From Limibacillus halophilus (GTDB lineage Bacteria > Pseudomonadota > Alphaproteobacteria > Kiloniellales > CECT-8803), in assembly GCF_014191775.1 (NCBI RefSeq), contig NZ_JACHXA010000001.1:310001-374000 (forward strand): a DNA stretch of 64,000 nt. Direction: 5' to 3'. Of this stretch, positions 49,135 to 58,368 are shown in pieces. The first letter of the stretch is position 1; every line of letters starts with the position of its first letter. Under the pieces are notes generated by a model that made no database searches, was not told where the DNA came from, and saw only the letters and a program-made list of their open reading frames with translations. A program made the translations under genes and the position numbers.

Positions 49135-49481
49135 GCGGGTTGGGATTCTGGACCCTCGCCGGCGTTTTGACCGTTGGGGCGCTGGCAACATACTTCTGGC
49201 GGTTCATCGGCGTCTTGTTGTCCGGCAGAATTGATCCGGATAGCAATCTTTTCGAGTGGGTCGGTGCGGTTGCTTACGCTCTGCTTGCTGCATTGATTGC
49301 CCGCATGATCGTCCTGCCGCTAGGACCACCGTTGACTGAAACGCCACTCACCTACCGCCTGACGGCAACGGGGCTGGCATTAGTGATTTTCTTCCTGACC
49401 CGCCGCAACATTCTGCTGGGCGTTGCCGGGGGTGTCGCAGTTCTCGTCATGCTCAGTTTTTCCGGGTGGTTGACGCCGTAA
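49131..49481 (+). CDS. azlD: AzlD family branched-chain amino acid exporter subunit
   Basis: Small subunit, 116 residues with about four membrane helices, including TYFWRFIGVLLSGRI. The ATG at 49131 overlaps the azlC stop. Its TAA ends 4 bp from the end of pgk, which converges on it. Confidence 0.9.
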   Translation: MSGLGFWTLAGVLTVGALATYFWRFIGVLLSGRIDPDSNLFEWVGAVAYALLAALIARMIVLPLGPPLTETPLTYRLTATGLALVIFFLTRRNILLGVAGGVAVLVMLSFSGWLTP

Positions 49482-49485
49482 CCGA

Positions 49486-50694
49486 TCAAGCTTTAACCGC
49501 TGCATCCCGCAAAGCGCGGACGCCAGGAAGAGTTTTCCCCTCAAGCCATTCCAGGAAGGCGCCGCCGGCGGCCGACACGTAGGAAAAATCCTCGACGACA
49601 CCAGCATGAGCGAGGGCTGCGACCGTGTCGCCACCGCCGGCCACCGAAAGAATCTTCCCGGCACGGGTCAAATCCGCGACTTCCTTTGCCAGTACGTTGG
49701 TTCCATGGTCGAACGGCGCTATCTCGAAAGCGCCTAGAGGCCCGTTCCAAACGCACGTTCGACAGTCGGCAAGGCGCGCTTTGAGCGTGGCCAGACTTTC
49801 AAGGCCGACGTCCAGTATCATGGACTCCGCAGGGACCTCGTTCGTGGCAACCGTTCTATGGGGGGCATTGACGGAAAAAGCCTCGGCAGCCACCACATCG
49901 CTCGGCAACAAGACGTCGCAACCCGCTGCTTTTGCGGTTTCCAAGATCTGTCGCGCCGTATCCGCCATCTCCTTTTCGCAAAGGGACTTTCCAATCTCGT
50001 ACCCTTGCGCGTACAGGAAGGTGTTGGCCATGCCGCCGCCGATGATCAACACATCGACCTTTTGTACCAGGTTGTCCAGCAAAGCCAGCTTGCTTGATAC
50101 CTTGGCGCCGCCCACTACGGCGGCAAGCGGACGTTCGGGTCGTTCCAACGCCTGCGCCAGGTGCGTAAGCTCAGTTTCCATCAAACGCCCTGCTGCCGTG
50201 GGCAGCCGTCGTGCCAAGCCTTCGACGCTGGCGTGGGCGCGGTGGGCCGCGGAAAAGGCGTCGCTCACGAAAAGATCGCCGAGCTTTGCAAGGGCATCCG
50301 AAAAGGCATCGTCGTTCGCTTCTTCCCCGGGGTGGAACCGCAAATTTTCCAACAACGCTACCTCGCCGTTTGCCAAAGCTGCGACCGTGGCTTCCGCTTC
50401 CGGACCAATGCAATCGTCGGCGAAGGCGACCGGATGACCTAAAATGGCCTCGAGGCTGGCTGCAACCGGTTTCAGGGACATTTCGGCGACACGTTGACCT
50501 TTCGGGCGTCCGAAGTGCGAGAGCAAGACCACACGTGCTCCCTTATCCCGCAACTCTCGAATTGTAACCGCCGCGCGCTCGATCCTAGAAGCATCGCTTA
50601 CCCTGCCGTCTTTCATCGGCACGTTGAAATCTACGCGTACGAGAGCGCGCTGACCCGCGGGATCAAGGTCGTCCAAGGTTTTGTAGCTCGTCAT
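49486..50694 (-). CDS. pgk: Phosphoglycerate kinase
   Basis: Glycolytic and gluconeogenic enzyme that transfers phosphate between 1,3-bisphosphoglycerate and ADP. The protein has 402 residues. The N-terminal signature [14 protein letters not shown] and the substrate segments LSHFGRPKG and [11 protein letters not shown] are present. The C-terminal GGGDTVAAL binds nucleotide. It is unlinked to gap or fba in this window. The start codon is the ATG at 50694, with no strong ribosome-binding site. Confidence 0.97.
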   Translation of the reverse strand: MTSYKTLDDLDPAGQRALVRVDFNVPMKDGRVSDASRIERAAVTIRELRDKGARVVLLSHFGRPKGQRVAEMSLKPVAASLEAILGHPVAFADDCIGPEAEATVAALANGEVALLENLRFHPGEEANDDAFSDALAKLGDLFVSDAFSAAHRAHASVEGLARRLPTAAGRLMETELTHLAQALERPERPLAAVVGGAKVSSKLALLDNLVQKVDVLIIGGGMANTFLYAQGYEIGKSLCEKEMADTARQILETAKAAGCDVLLPSDVVAAEAFSVNAPHRTVATNEVPAESMILDVGLESLATLKARLADCRTCVWNGPLGAFEIAPFDHGTNVLAKEVADLTRAGKILSVAGGGDTVAALAHAGVVEDFSYVSAAGGAFLEWLEGKTLPGVRALRDAAVKA

Positions 50695-51180
50695 TTCTCA
50701 GCAGGTCTCTCTGTTTGCGGTCAAAGGGATGTGGTCAAAGGGGCGCGGCAAGGCGGACCAGGCTCGTGGCGATTTCAGCCAATTGGAGTGATACACGATG
50801 CGACGGATGCCAGCCAAGGCCCGTTGCACCGCAAGGACCAACGGCGGATTGATCGCAAGCCGCCCTCAGGTCGAATTGGCCGCAGCGGGATTCGAGCGCG
50901 GGCATTTTCGACCGCCATCTTAATTCCCTACACCCTGAAAAAACGGCATAAGCCGATTCGCAGAAATGCACGAGTTTGTAAAACTGTGCGAATCCAGTGG
51001 CTTGTTCACACTTCTTTTACTATTGTATTAGATAAGTTATGAGTACGTTAAGGAGTTTGGGTTTTCTGAACGAGCCCTCGGGAAGGCTGAGCGGTCGGAT
51101 TGATGGAATGGGATATCGACACCGACGTTCAGATTTCGTTGCGCGGGCGGTTTATAATAAAAACAGGGGACTTTGGTGAA
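50695..51180. other. Intergenic region between pgk and fadL
   Basis: A 486-bp gap between divergent pgk and fadL. I see no convincing gene. A perfect TATAAT lies at 51153-51158 with no good -35; a transcript from it would start just ahead of the fadL ribosome-binding site AGGGGA. A weak match to the palindrome found upstream of the merR gene lies at 51036-51051 (ends ACGTTAA). Open frames across the gap are not family-like. Confidence 0.5.
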
Positions 51181-52452
51181 ATGAGAAGCTGGATCAAGTA
51201 CGGAGCATCGTTGTGTGTTCTGGCTGGCCTTCCCTTCGTAGCCACGGGGGCGGACGCGGCGGGGTTTGCACTCAAGGAGCAGAGCGCTTCGGGATTGGGC
51301 AATGCCTTTGCAGGCGCGACGGCGGGTGCTGAGGACTTGAGCTACATGTTTTTCAATCCGGCGGCGTTGGCCGAGGTTGAAGGTGTTCAGGCACTGACAG
51401 TCGCAAGCTATATTCGCCCGGTTTCAGAATTGAAGAGTTCTAGCGGTTTCAATGCCTTCGCGGGGGGCGCCCTGACAGGCCCATCGACTCAGAACGATAT
51501 TGGGTCGGGTGCGGCGCTGCCGGCGTTCTACGGCGCCATACCCCTGACCGAGGACATCAACTTCGGCTTGGCTATCAATACGCCTTTCGGGTTGGAGACG
51601 GAGTACTCACCGGACTGGGTGGGGCGCTTTCATGGCGTTCGATCCGAATTGCTGACGATTAATGTGAATCCGGCGATCGGGTGGCAGATAACCGACAAGG
51701 TTTCCATCGGTGCAGGAGCGCAGATTCAGTATATCGAAGCCGACTTAACGAATGCGACTTTGACGCAAGTCGGTGAAGGCCACGCAAGCCTGGAGGGCGA
51801 TGATTGGGGCTACGGGTTCAACCTCGGTATTCTCGTCAAGCCGTTCGACCAACTTCAATTGGGCGCCGCTTATCGCTCTCAGGTGAAGTCGACACTGGAA
51901 GGTGACGTTAATATCTTTGTCCCCGGAATCGGCAATCTGCCGACTTTGGGCGCGCAGGCGGATGTGACCCTTCCCGACAGCTTCAGCCTCGGTTTTGTGT
52001 ACGATATCAACTCCAACTGGTCGGTCATGGGCGAAGCTCAGTTGACCATGTGGCATAAGTTCAACGAAATCAGAATTCAGTTCGACAACGGAATGCCGGA
52101 CAACGTTACGACTGAGAACTGGGACGACTCCGTTTTCGTCGCAGCGGGCGCGACCTACAAGATGGATGAAGACTGGACCTTCCGTTTTGGCGTGGCTTTC
52201 GATGAATCGCCGGTGCCGGATAACTTCCGCACGCCGCGTATTCCCGACGCCAACCGCTATTGGGTCACCGTCGGCGCGAGCTATCAAGTCAGTGACTGGT
52301 TCACGGTGGATGCCGGATATGCCCATATCTTTGTGGAAGATTCGGATGTCAATCTGAGCGGCGCTGGTGAAAACCTGCTCCGCGGTAGCCTTACCGCCGA
52401 GTACGAAAGCCATGTCGATATCTTGTCGGTGCAGGGGAAGATTAGCTTCTAA
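51181..52452 (+). CDS. fadL: FadL/OMPP1 family long-chain fatty acid outer-membrane transporter
   Basis: Outer-membrane beta-barrel of 423 residues that admits long-chain fatty acids. The signal peptide spans about 1-27, and the N-terminal hatch GFALKEQSASGLGNAFAG follows. The NPA motif is in MFFNPAALA, and the C-terminus ends in alternating strands (VDILSVQGKISF), with a terminal aromatic residue. The ATG at 51181 is chosen over 51100. It heads the fatty-acid cluster that continues to 60860. Confidence 0.92.
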   Translation: MRSWIKYGASLCVLAGLPFVATGADAAGFALKEQSASGLGNAFAGATAGAEDLSYMFFNPAALAEVEGVQALTVASYIRPVSELKSSSGFNAFAGGALTGPSTQNDIGSGAALPAFYGAIPLTEDINFGLAINTPFGLETEYSPDWVGRFHGVRSELLTINVNPAIGWQITDKVSIGAGAQIQYIEADLTNATLTQVGEGHASLEGDDWGYGFNLGILVKPFDQLQLGAAYRSQVKSTLEGDVNIFVPGIGNLPTLGAQADVTLPDSFSLGFVYDINSNWSVMGEAQLTMWHKFNEIRIQFDNGMPDNVTTENWDDSVFVAAGATYKMDEDWTFRFGVAFDESPVPDNFRTPRIPDANRYWVTVGASYQVSDWFTVDAGYAHIFVEDSDVNLSGAGENLLRGSLTAEYESHVDILSVQGKISF

Positions 52453-52487
52453 CCGCTAACCGCTAATCGGTATTGCGCGCGCTTGGG

Positions 52488-52514
52488 GGCCTTTCGGCAA
52501 ATCGCCGAAAGGCC
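52488..52514 (+). terminator. Hairpin after fadL
   Basis: A perfect 11-bp stem, GGCCTTTCGGC (52488-52498) and GCCGAAAGGCC (52504-52514), with a 5-base loop. It follows fadL by 36 bp but lacks a T-tract, so it may only slow transcription or protect the fadL transcript. Further downstream, GGTGAC(52564)...GTCAC(52575) is another short inverted repeat ahead of fadD. Confidence 0.5.
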
Positions 52515-52658
52515 GGTGCTCGACCTGAGCGCAATTGCTGCTGTGGTCCTCGGCTCCCGAAATGGTGACTCTTTGTCACTGGTTTATGCGTCTGCGCCTC
52601 ACCAAATCTAGGAAGTGAAGCCGGTTTTCATCGCGCTTTGCTTTTGGAGGTGCTGCGC

Positions 52659-54347
52659 ATGACCGATAAGCCTTGGATCGCCAGCTATCCTGAAGATATC
52701 CAGTGGGATCAGGAGATTTTGCCTGAGCTTGTGCACGTGGCGATGGATCGCGCCGTTGCCGCCTACCCGACCCGATCCTGCATAGATTTCCTCGGACGCA
52801 AATACAGTTATGCCGAGATCGGCGCGCTGGTGGATCAGGCGGCTGCGGGCCTTCAGGCGCTCGGCGTCAAGAAAGGGGACCGCGTTGGGGTGTTTTTACC
52901 CAACACACCGTTTTTCGTGATCAGTTACTATGGTGCGCTGAAAGCGGGCGCGGTTGTGGTTAATTTCAACCCGCTCTACAGCCAGCCGGAGGTTGAGCGG
53001 CAAACACGCGATTCCGGTTGCCGTGTAATGATCACCCTCGACATGACATTGATGCTGCCCAAATTGGCAGGTCTTGTCGCCAGCGGCGACTTGGAAAAGG
53101 TAGTGGTCTGCAAGTTCACCGATGCCTTGCCATTTCCAAAGGGTCTTCTGTTTTCCCTATTGAAAAGGAGTAGTTTGGCGAAGGTTCCCAACGCTCCGGC
53201 CTATGTCCCCTTCGACGCACTTCTGAAAAGCGGGACGGTTCTCCGCTCGGTGGCGCTCAATCCGCGGGAGGACCTTGCTGTCCTGCAATACACCGGCGGA
53301 ACGACTGGCATTCCCAAGGGCGCCATGCTGACTCACGCGAACGTCTCCGCCAATCGCAGCCAGGTGCGCAGCTGGGACCCCCGTCTCATAGACGGCGAAG
53401 AGCGGATGTTGAGCGTGTTGCCCTTCTTCCATGTCTTTGCAATGACCGTCGCCATGAATCTGGCCGTTGCCATTGCCGCGGAAATGATCTTGCTCCCGCG
53501 GTTCGAGCTCCAAGACCTCTTGCGTGTCATTGACCGGAAAAAGCCGACCTTGTTTCCAGCCGTGCCCACGATTTTCAACGCGATAAACAGCCATCCCGAC
53601 ATCGCCCGTTATGACCTCTCCAGCCTAAATTTCTGTATTTCCGGCGGCGCGCCCTTGCCGTTGGAGGTGAAGCAGGCCTTCGAAGCGCGAACCGGCTGCC
53701 GGGTTGTCGAAGGCTATGGACTATCCGAGGCATCGCCGGTTGTGACCTGCAACCCTGTGTTTGGCCTAAACAAGCCGAACTCCATCGGGCTGCCTTTCGT
53801 CGGAACCGAGGTCGAAGTGCGCGACCTGGAAGACTCTCGAACCTGCGTCCCGCTTGGTGAGAACGGCGAAATCTGCATCAAGGGGCCTCAAGTAATGAAG
53901 GGCTACTGGCAAAAAAACGACGCTACCGCTGCTACGCTTCGGGACGGGTGGCTTCATACCGGCGACGTCGGATACATGGATGAAGATGGGTACGTATTCC
54001 TCGTCGATCGGATCAAGGACGTCATTCTTTGTGGCGGCTACAAAGTTTACCCGCGCATCGTCGAAGAGGCGCTTTACGAGCATCCCGATGTCGTCGAGGT
54101 AACGGTCATTGGCATACCCGATTCCTACCGTGGCCAGTCGCCCAAAGCCTTCGTAAAGCTGCGCGATGGCCATCAAGGAACAGATGCCGAAACGCTGTTG
54201 GCCTTTCTGTCCGCTCGTTTATCCCCGATTGAGTTACCTCGCGAGGTTGAGTTTCGCGACAGCCTGCCGAAAACGATGATCGGGAAGCTCTCGAAAAAGG
54301 AACTGATTGCCGAAGAGGCCGCTAAACGCGCAAATGATCATACTTAA
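52659..54347 (+). CDS. fadD: Long-chain fatty acid-CoA ligase
   Basis: ATP-dependent activation of fatty acids to acyl-CoA. The protein has 562 residues. The AMP-binding P-loop is YTGGTTGIPKGAML, the second motif is in VEGYGLSEASPV, and the GDVGYMDEDGYVFLVDRIKD region ends with the catalytic lysine in PKTMIGKLSKKEL. The ATG at 52659 has GGAGGTG upstream and is preferred to 52638. It is the first enzyme after FadL in the degradation pathway. Confidence 0.94.
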   Translation: MTDKPWIASYPEDIQWDQEILPELVHVAMDRAVAAYPTRSCIDFLGRKYSYAEIGALVDQAAAGLQALGVKKGDRVGVFLPNTPFFVISYYGALKAGAVVVNFNPLYSQPEVERQTRDSGCRVMITLDMTLMLPKLAGLVASGDLEKVVVCKFTDALPFPKGLLFSLLKRSSLAKVPNAPAYVPFDALLKSGTVLRSVALNPREDLAVLQYTGGTTGIPKGAMLTHANVSANRSQVRSWDPRLIDGEERMLSVLPFFHVFAMTVAMNLAVAIAAEMILLPRFELQDLLRVIDRKKPTLFPAVPTIFNAINSHPDIARYDLSSLNFCISGGAPLPLEVKQAFEARTGCRVVEGYGLSEASPVVTCNPVFGLNKPNSIGLPFVGTEVEVRDLEDSRTCVPLGENGEICIKGPQVMKGYWQKNDATAATLRDGWLHTGDVGYMDEDGYVFLVDRIKDVILCGGYKVYPRIVEEALYEHPDVVEVTVIGIPDSYRGQSPKAFVKLRDGHQGTDAETLLAFLSARLSPIELPREVEFRDSLPKTMIGKLSKKELIAEEAAKRANDHT

Positions 54348-54359
54348 CGTAAACGTAAA
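54344..54359. promoter_or_regulatory. Candidate operator of the adjacent MerR regulator
   Basis: The 16-mer TTAACGTAAACGTAAA fits the palindrome TTNACGTNNACGTNAA. It overlaps the fadD stop and lies 58 bp ahead of the merR start. A TTGACG (54364-54369) follows immediately and could be the -35. Related MerR regulators of branched-chain and fatty acid degradation (LiuR group) are thought to bind ACGT-centred palindromes, but the link is inferred. Confidence 0.45.
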
Positions 54360-54416
54360 CGAATTGACGTTTAGTGCGACTGGCACCACATTGTGTTGAG
54401 CAAGGAGAATTAGGCC

Positions 54417-54821
54417 ATGCGGAAGCTTTACGCGGTCAGCCAGTTAGCCAGCGAGTTGGCGGTTACAGCACGCAGCATCCGGTTCTATGAGGACAAGGGC
54501 TTGATCTCGCCCGAGCGGGCAGGAGCGACCAGGGTTTTCACGGCGCGAGACCGCGCAAGGCTGATCTTGATCCTACGCGGCAAGCGCCTTGGTTTCAGCC
54601 TGAAGGAAATCCGCGACTGGCTGGACCTTTACGATGCAGATCCCAGCCAAACTGCGCAGACTCGCGTGTTGCTTGAAAAGATCGACAAGCGGACTGCACA
54701 ACTGGAAAGCCAGAAGCGGGATATCGAAGCAACGTTGACGGAACTGCGGGAAATTCAGAGGCAAGCTACGGACCATTTGAGCCGGACCGCAGAGACTTCA
54801 AAACGGAAATCAAAGCAGTAG
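54417..54821 (+). CDS. MerR family transcriptional regulator
   Basis: A 134-residue regulator. The winged HTH at the N-terminus has QLASELAVTARSIRFYEDKGLISPER, then a long helix for dimerisation. There is no cysteine set for metal sensing, so an acyl-CoA effector is plausible. It lies between fadD and the thiolase gene, and a palindrome precedes it. The location and family resemble regulators of beta-oxidation or branched-chain degradation. Confidence 0.9.
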   Translation: MRKLYAVSQLASELAVTARSIRFYEDKGLISPERAGATRVFTARDRARLILILRGKRLGFSLKEIRDWLDLYDADPSQTAQTRVLLEKIDKRTAQLESQKRDIEATLTELREIQRQATDHLSRTAETSKRKSKQ

Positions 54822-54837
54822 CCAAAGAGGTGGTTAG

Positions 54838-55977
54838 ATGAACAGGTCCGTGGTTATCGCAGGTTATGCGCGTTCGCCGTTTCATTTTGCCAAGAAAGGC
54901 GACCTGACGCGGGTCAGGCCCGACGATCTGGCCGCACAGGTAGTCGCGCAATTGGTCACGCGAACGGGCGTTGCAAAGGACGATATCGAGGACTTGATCG
55001 TCGGCTGCGCTTTTCCTGAAGGCGAGCAGGGGCTGAATGTCGCCCGACTAATAGGATTCCTTGCCGATCTGCCCCTTGCCGTAGCAGGTACGACAGTCAA
55101 TCGTTTCTGTGGCTCGTCAATGCAAGCCATTCACATGGCAGCGGGGGCGATCAGCTTGGGCGCGGGTGACGTTTTCATCTGCGCGGGCATTGAGTCCATG
55201 AGCCGCGTCCCGATGGCGGGCTTCAACCCGATGCTGAACCCGGACCTCGCCCAAAGCTATCCCGCAGCGTACATGTCGATGGGCGAAACCGCCGAGAATG
55301 TTGCCGCGAAGTACGGTATCGACCGTCGCCGCCAGGAAGACCTGGCCTTGGAAAGCCACAAGCGGGCAGCGTCAGCGCGGGCCGCCGGCAAGTTCACGGA
55401 GGAGATCGTCGCTATTCGCCAGGGCAACCGGACGATCGAGAACGACGGCTGTATACGCGCTGAAGCCAACCTCCAGGACCTGGCTGATTTGAAACCAGCC
55501 TTCAAGGACGATGGCAGCGTGACCGCAGGGACCTCATCGCCCCTGACCGACGGAGCGTCGGCTTGTCTCGTTGTATCCGAGACCTATGCCAAGGCGCGGG
55601 GCCTGCCGATCCTTGCGCGGATCAAATCCGTCGCGGTGGCGGGCTGCATGCCGGAAATAATGGGCATGGGGCCGGTGGCAGCCTCTCAAAAAGCTTTGAA
55701 GCGAGCTGGCTTGGAGGCGTCGCACCTCGACGTTATTGAGCTGAACGAAGCCTTCGCCTCACAGGCTTTGGCCTGTGCGGACGCGTTGGGTCTCGATTGG
55801 TCGCGGATCAATCTGGATGGGGGCGCCTTGGCGCTTGGCCATCCATTGGGTGCGACGGGCGCACGCATCACCGGCAAGGCTGCGCAGCTTCTGGCACGCG
55901 AGGGCAAGCAGTTCGCGCTGGCAACCCAGTGCATCGGCGGCGGCCAGGGGATCGCCACCATACTCGAAGCGGTCTGA
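54838..55977 (+). CDS. fadA: Acetyl-CoA C-acyltransferase (thiolase)
   Basis: Last step of beta-oxidation, cleaving 3-ketoacyl-CoA to acetyl-CoA. The protein has 379 residues. The nucleophilic C91 is in NRFCGSSMQ, the catalytic histidine in GHPLGATGAR, and the second cysteine in CIGGGQG. It is 16 bp after the regulator and 17 bp before the multifunctional gene. Confidence 0.94.
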   Translation: MNRSVVIAGYARSPFHFAKKGDLTRVRPDDLAAQVVAQLVTRTGVAKDDIEDLIVGCAFPEGEQGLNVARLIGFLADLPLAVAGTTVNRFCGSSMQAIHMAAGAISLGAGDVFICAGIESMSRVPMAGFNPMLNPDLAQSYPAAYMSMGETAENVAAKYGIDRRRQEDLALESHKRAASARAAGKFTEEIVAIRQGNRTIENDGCIRAEANLQDLADLKPAFKDDGSVTAGTSSPLTDGASACLVVSETYAKARGLPILARIKSVAVAGCMPEIMGMGPVAASQKALKRAGLEASHLDVIELNEAFASQALACADALGLDWSRINLDGGALALGHPLGATGARITGKAAQLLAREGKQFALATQCIGGGQGIATILEAV

Positions 55978-55994
55978 CAGGCGGGAGAGCGACT

Positions 55995-58337
55995 ATGGCT
56001 ATCGAGAGAGTTGCGGTCATCGGTGCGGGCGTAATGGGTGCTGGGATCGCCGCCCAGATTGCCAACGCCGGGCTGGAAGTGCTGCTTCTCGATCTGGTGC
56101 CCGAGGATGCGGAAAATCGCAGTATTGTCGCCGAGTCAGCGCTGGCAAAAATGCTGAAGGAAGACCCGGCGCCGTTCATGTCGAAGGGGGCGGCTCGACG
56201 AATCCAAGCCGGCAACATCGAAGACGATCTTGCGCGGCTGGACGCGTGTGACTGGATCATCGAAGCGGTGATTGAACGATTGGAAGTGAAGCAGGACCTC
56301 TATACGAAGATCGAAAAACACCGCAAACCCGGCTCGCTGGTTTCGTCAAACACCTCGACGCTACCGTTGGCCCGCCTCATGGATGGGCAACCCGAGGGGC
56401 TCCGGCGGGATTTTTTGATCACACACTTCTTCAATCCGCCCCGCTACATGCGCTTGCTGGAGATCGTCAGCGGACCGGATACACGCGACGAGGCGACGCA
56501 AGAATTGATGGATTTTGCTGATCGCCGTCTCGGCAAGGGCGTCGTGGTTTGCAAGGACACGCCAGGCTTCGTGGCCAATCGGATCGGTACCTTCTGGATT
56601 CAAGCCGCCGTAACCGAAGCGATTGATCGCGGCCTTTCCGTCGAGGAAGCCGACGCGGTCATGAGTAAATACCTGGGCTTCCCGAAAACCGGCGTCTTTG
56701 GGCTGATGGACCTCGTAGGCATAGATTTGATGCCGCACGTCGACCGCAGCCTTGCGGAGAATCTGCCGTCGGACGACCCCTATCATGCGTTGCGCCGGGA
56801 TTTGCCGGTAGTCGCGCGTATGATCCAAGAAGGCTTCACCGGCCGTAAGGGCAAGGGCGGCTTTTACCGGATCAATCGCGGCGACGGCGGCAAGGTGAAA
56901 GAGGCCGTCGATCTGACGACCGGGAAGTATGCACCCGTTCGCAAGCCCATCTTGGATAGTCTGTCTGCCGCCAAGGCGGCTGGTCGCAAGCACGCCGCAC
57001 GGACTTTGGTAACCCACCCTGACAAAGGAGGGGCCTACGCCTGGGCCGTTCTGTCGAAAACCCTTGGCTATGCGGCCTCTCTGGTTCCACAGATCGCGAG
57101 CGACATTGCCGCGATCGACCGTGCTATGACCCTTGGATACAACTGGAAGCTTGGTCCCTTCCAACTGCTCGACCAAATTGGTGCAGTGCCGTTCGTCGAA
57201 CGCCTCAAAGCAGAAAAGATGACCGTCCCGGCGCTTCTCGAAACCGCCGCGGGGAAGGAAGGCTTCTACCGCGAACACGACGGGGCCTTGCAGCAACTGC
57301 TTCCCGATGGCGTGTATCAGAATCTGGAGCGGCCCCCAGGGGTCGTTTTGCTGGAAGATGTAAAGCGTCGTACCGAACGCATGGCTGGAAACGCGTCGGC
57401 CAGCCTTTGGGACGTTGGTGACGGCGTGGTTTGCCTCGAAGTTCACACCAAGCTCAATACCATCGACCAAGACGTGTTCGCCATCATCGCAAAAGCTTTG
57501 GAGATCGTTCCGAAAAACCATAGGGCGCTGGTCATTTACAACGAGGCAAGCCACTTCTCCGCAGGCGCGAACTTGGGATTGGCGCTCTTCGCTGCGAACA
57601 CGGCCCTCTGGCCGATGATCGAAGACTTGGTAGTCCAAGGCCAGAAACTATACCGCAAGCTCAAGTATGCGCCCTTCCCGGTGGTGGCGGCCCCGTCGGG
57701 TCTGGCGCTTGGCGGCGGTTGCGAGATCTGTCTTGCCGCCGACGCCATCGAGGCCCACGCCGAGACCTACATGGGTTTGGTGGAGGTCGGCGTCGGGGTG
57801 ATCCCCGGTTGGGGCGGCTGTACAGAATTGCTGGCGCGTCTTGCGGCGGACCGGCGGCGTCCCAAAGGGCCGATGCCCCCCGTTGTCGAAGCTTTCGAAA
57901 CCATAGGCACCGCGAAGGTGGCGAAATCCGCCTTTGAGGCCCGGGAACTTGGGTTCTTGAGAGATACCGACGGCATCACTTTCAATCGGGATCGATTGTT
58001 GGCTGCGGCCAAGGCGCGTGCCCTGGTTCTGGCCGAGGGCTACCGGGCACCCGATCCCGCGGAACTTTCGCTGCCGGGGCCAAATGGAATGGCGTCTTTA
58101 GACTTCGCCGTCCACGACCTGGCGCTAAAAGGTCTCGTCACGCCGCACGACAGGACCGTGGTCAACGAACTGATCGGCGTGCTGATCGGCGGTCCGGAGG
58201 CCGACCACACAACCCCGACGCCGGAGGCGAGAATTCTGGATCTCGAACGCGAGGCCTTCATGCGGTTGGTCCGCAACGAAGCCACGCTGGCTCGAATGGA
58301 GCACATGCTGACCACCGGTAAGCCGCTGCGGAACTAG
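55995..58337 (+). CDS. fadB: 3-hydroxyacyl-CoA dehydrogenase / enoyl-CoA hydratase
   Basis: Multifunctional beta-oxidation enzyme of 780 residues. The NAD-binding dehydrogenase is first (VIGAGVMGAGIAAQIANAG at the start), the hydratase is at the C-terminal end (HFSAGANLGLALF and ALGGGCEICLAADAI), the reverse of E. coli FadB order. The ATG at 55995 follows GGGAGAG; the frame from 55797 is inside the thiolase gene. It forms an operon with the thiolase and acyl-CoA dehydrogenase. Confidence 0.94.
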   Translation: MAIERVAVIGAGVMGAGIAAQIANAGLEVLLLDLVPEDAENRSIVAESALAKMLKEDPAPFMSKGAARRIQAGNIEDDLARLDACDWIIEAVIERLEVKQDLYTKIEKHRKPGSLVSSNTSTLPLARLMDGQPEGLRRDFLITHFFNPPRYMRLLEIVSGPDTRDEATQELMDFADRRLGKGVVVCKDTPGFVANRIGTFWIQAAVTEAIDRGLSVEEADAVMSKYLGFPKTGVFGLMDLVGIDLMPHVDRSLAENLPSDDPYHALRRDLPVVARMIQEGFTGRKGKGGFYRINRGDGGKVKEAVDLTTGKYAPVRKPILDSLSAAKAAGRKHAARTLVTHPDKGGAYAWAVLSKTLGYAASLVPQIASDIAAIDRAMTLGYNWKLGPFQLLDQIGAVPFVERLKAEKMTVPALLETAAGKEGFYREHDGALQQLLPDGVYQNLERPPGVVLLEDVKRRTERMAGNASASLWDVGDGVVCLEVHTKLNTIDQDVFAIIAKALEIVPKNHRALVIYNEASHFSAGANLGLALFAANTALWPMIEDLVVQGQKLYRKLKYAPFPVVAAPSGLALGGGCEICLAADAIEAHAETYMGLVEVGVGVIPGWGGCTELLARLAADRRRPKGPMPPVVEAFETIGTAKVAKSAFEARELGFLRDTDGITFNRDRLLAAAKARALVLAEGYRAPDPAELSLPGPNGMASLDFAVHDLALKGLVTPHDRTVVNELIGVLIGGPEADHTTPTPEARILDLEREAFMRLVRNEATLARMEHMLTTGKPLRN

Positions 58338-58368
58338 CAATGGCACCACGAATGGACGGAGCGAACCA

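Noticed and set aside
50494-51042. 182-codon frame across the pgk 5' end and the pgk-fadL gap
   Set aside because: It is antisense to pgk for part of its length and has no recognisable domain.
56361-57638. Long open frame antisense to fadB (425 codons)
   Set aside because: It lies wholly inside a strong, family-matching gene on the other strand; its sequence is typical of a GC-rich shadow frame.
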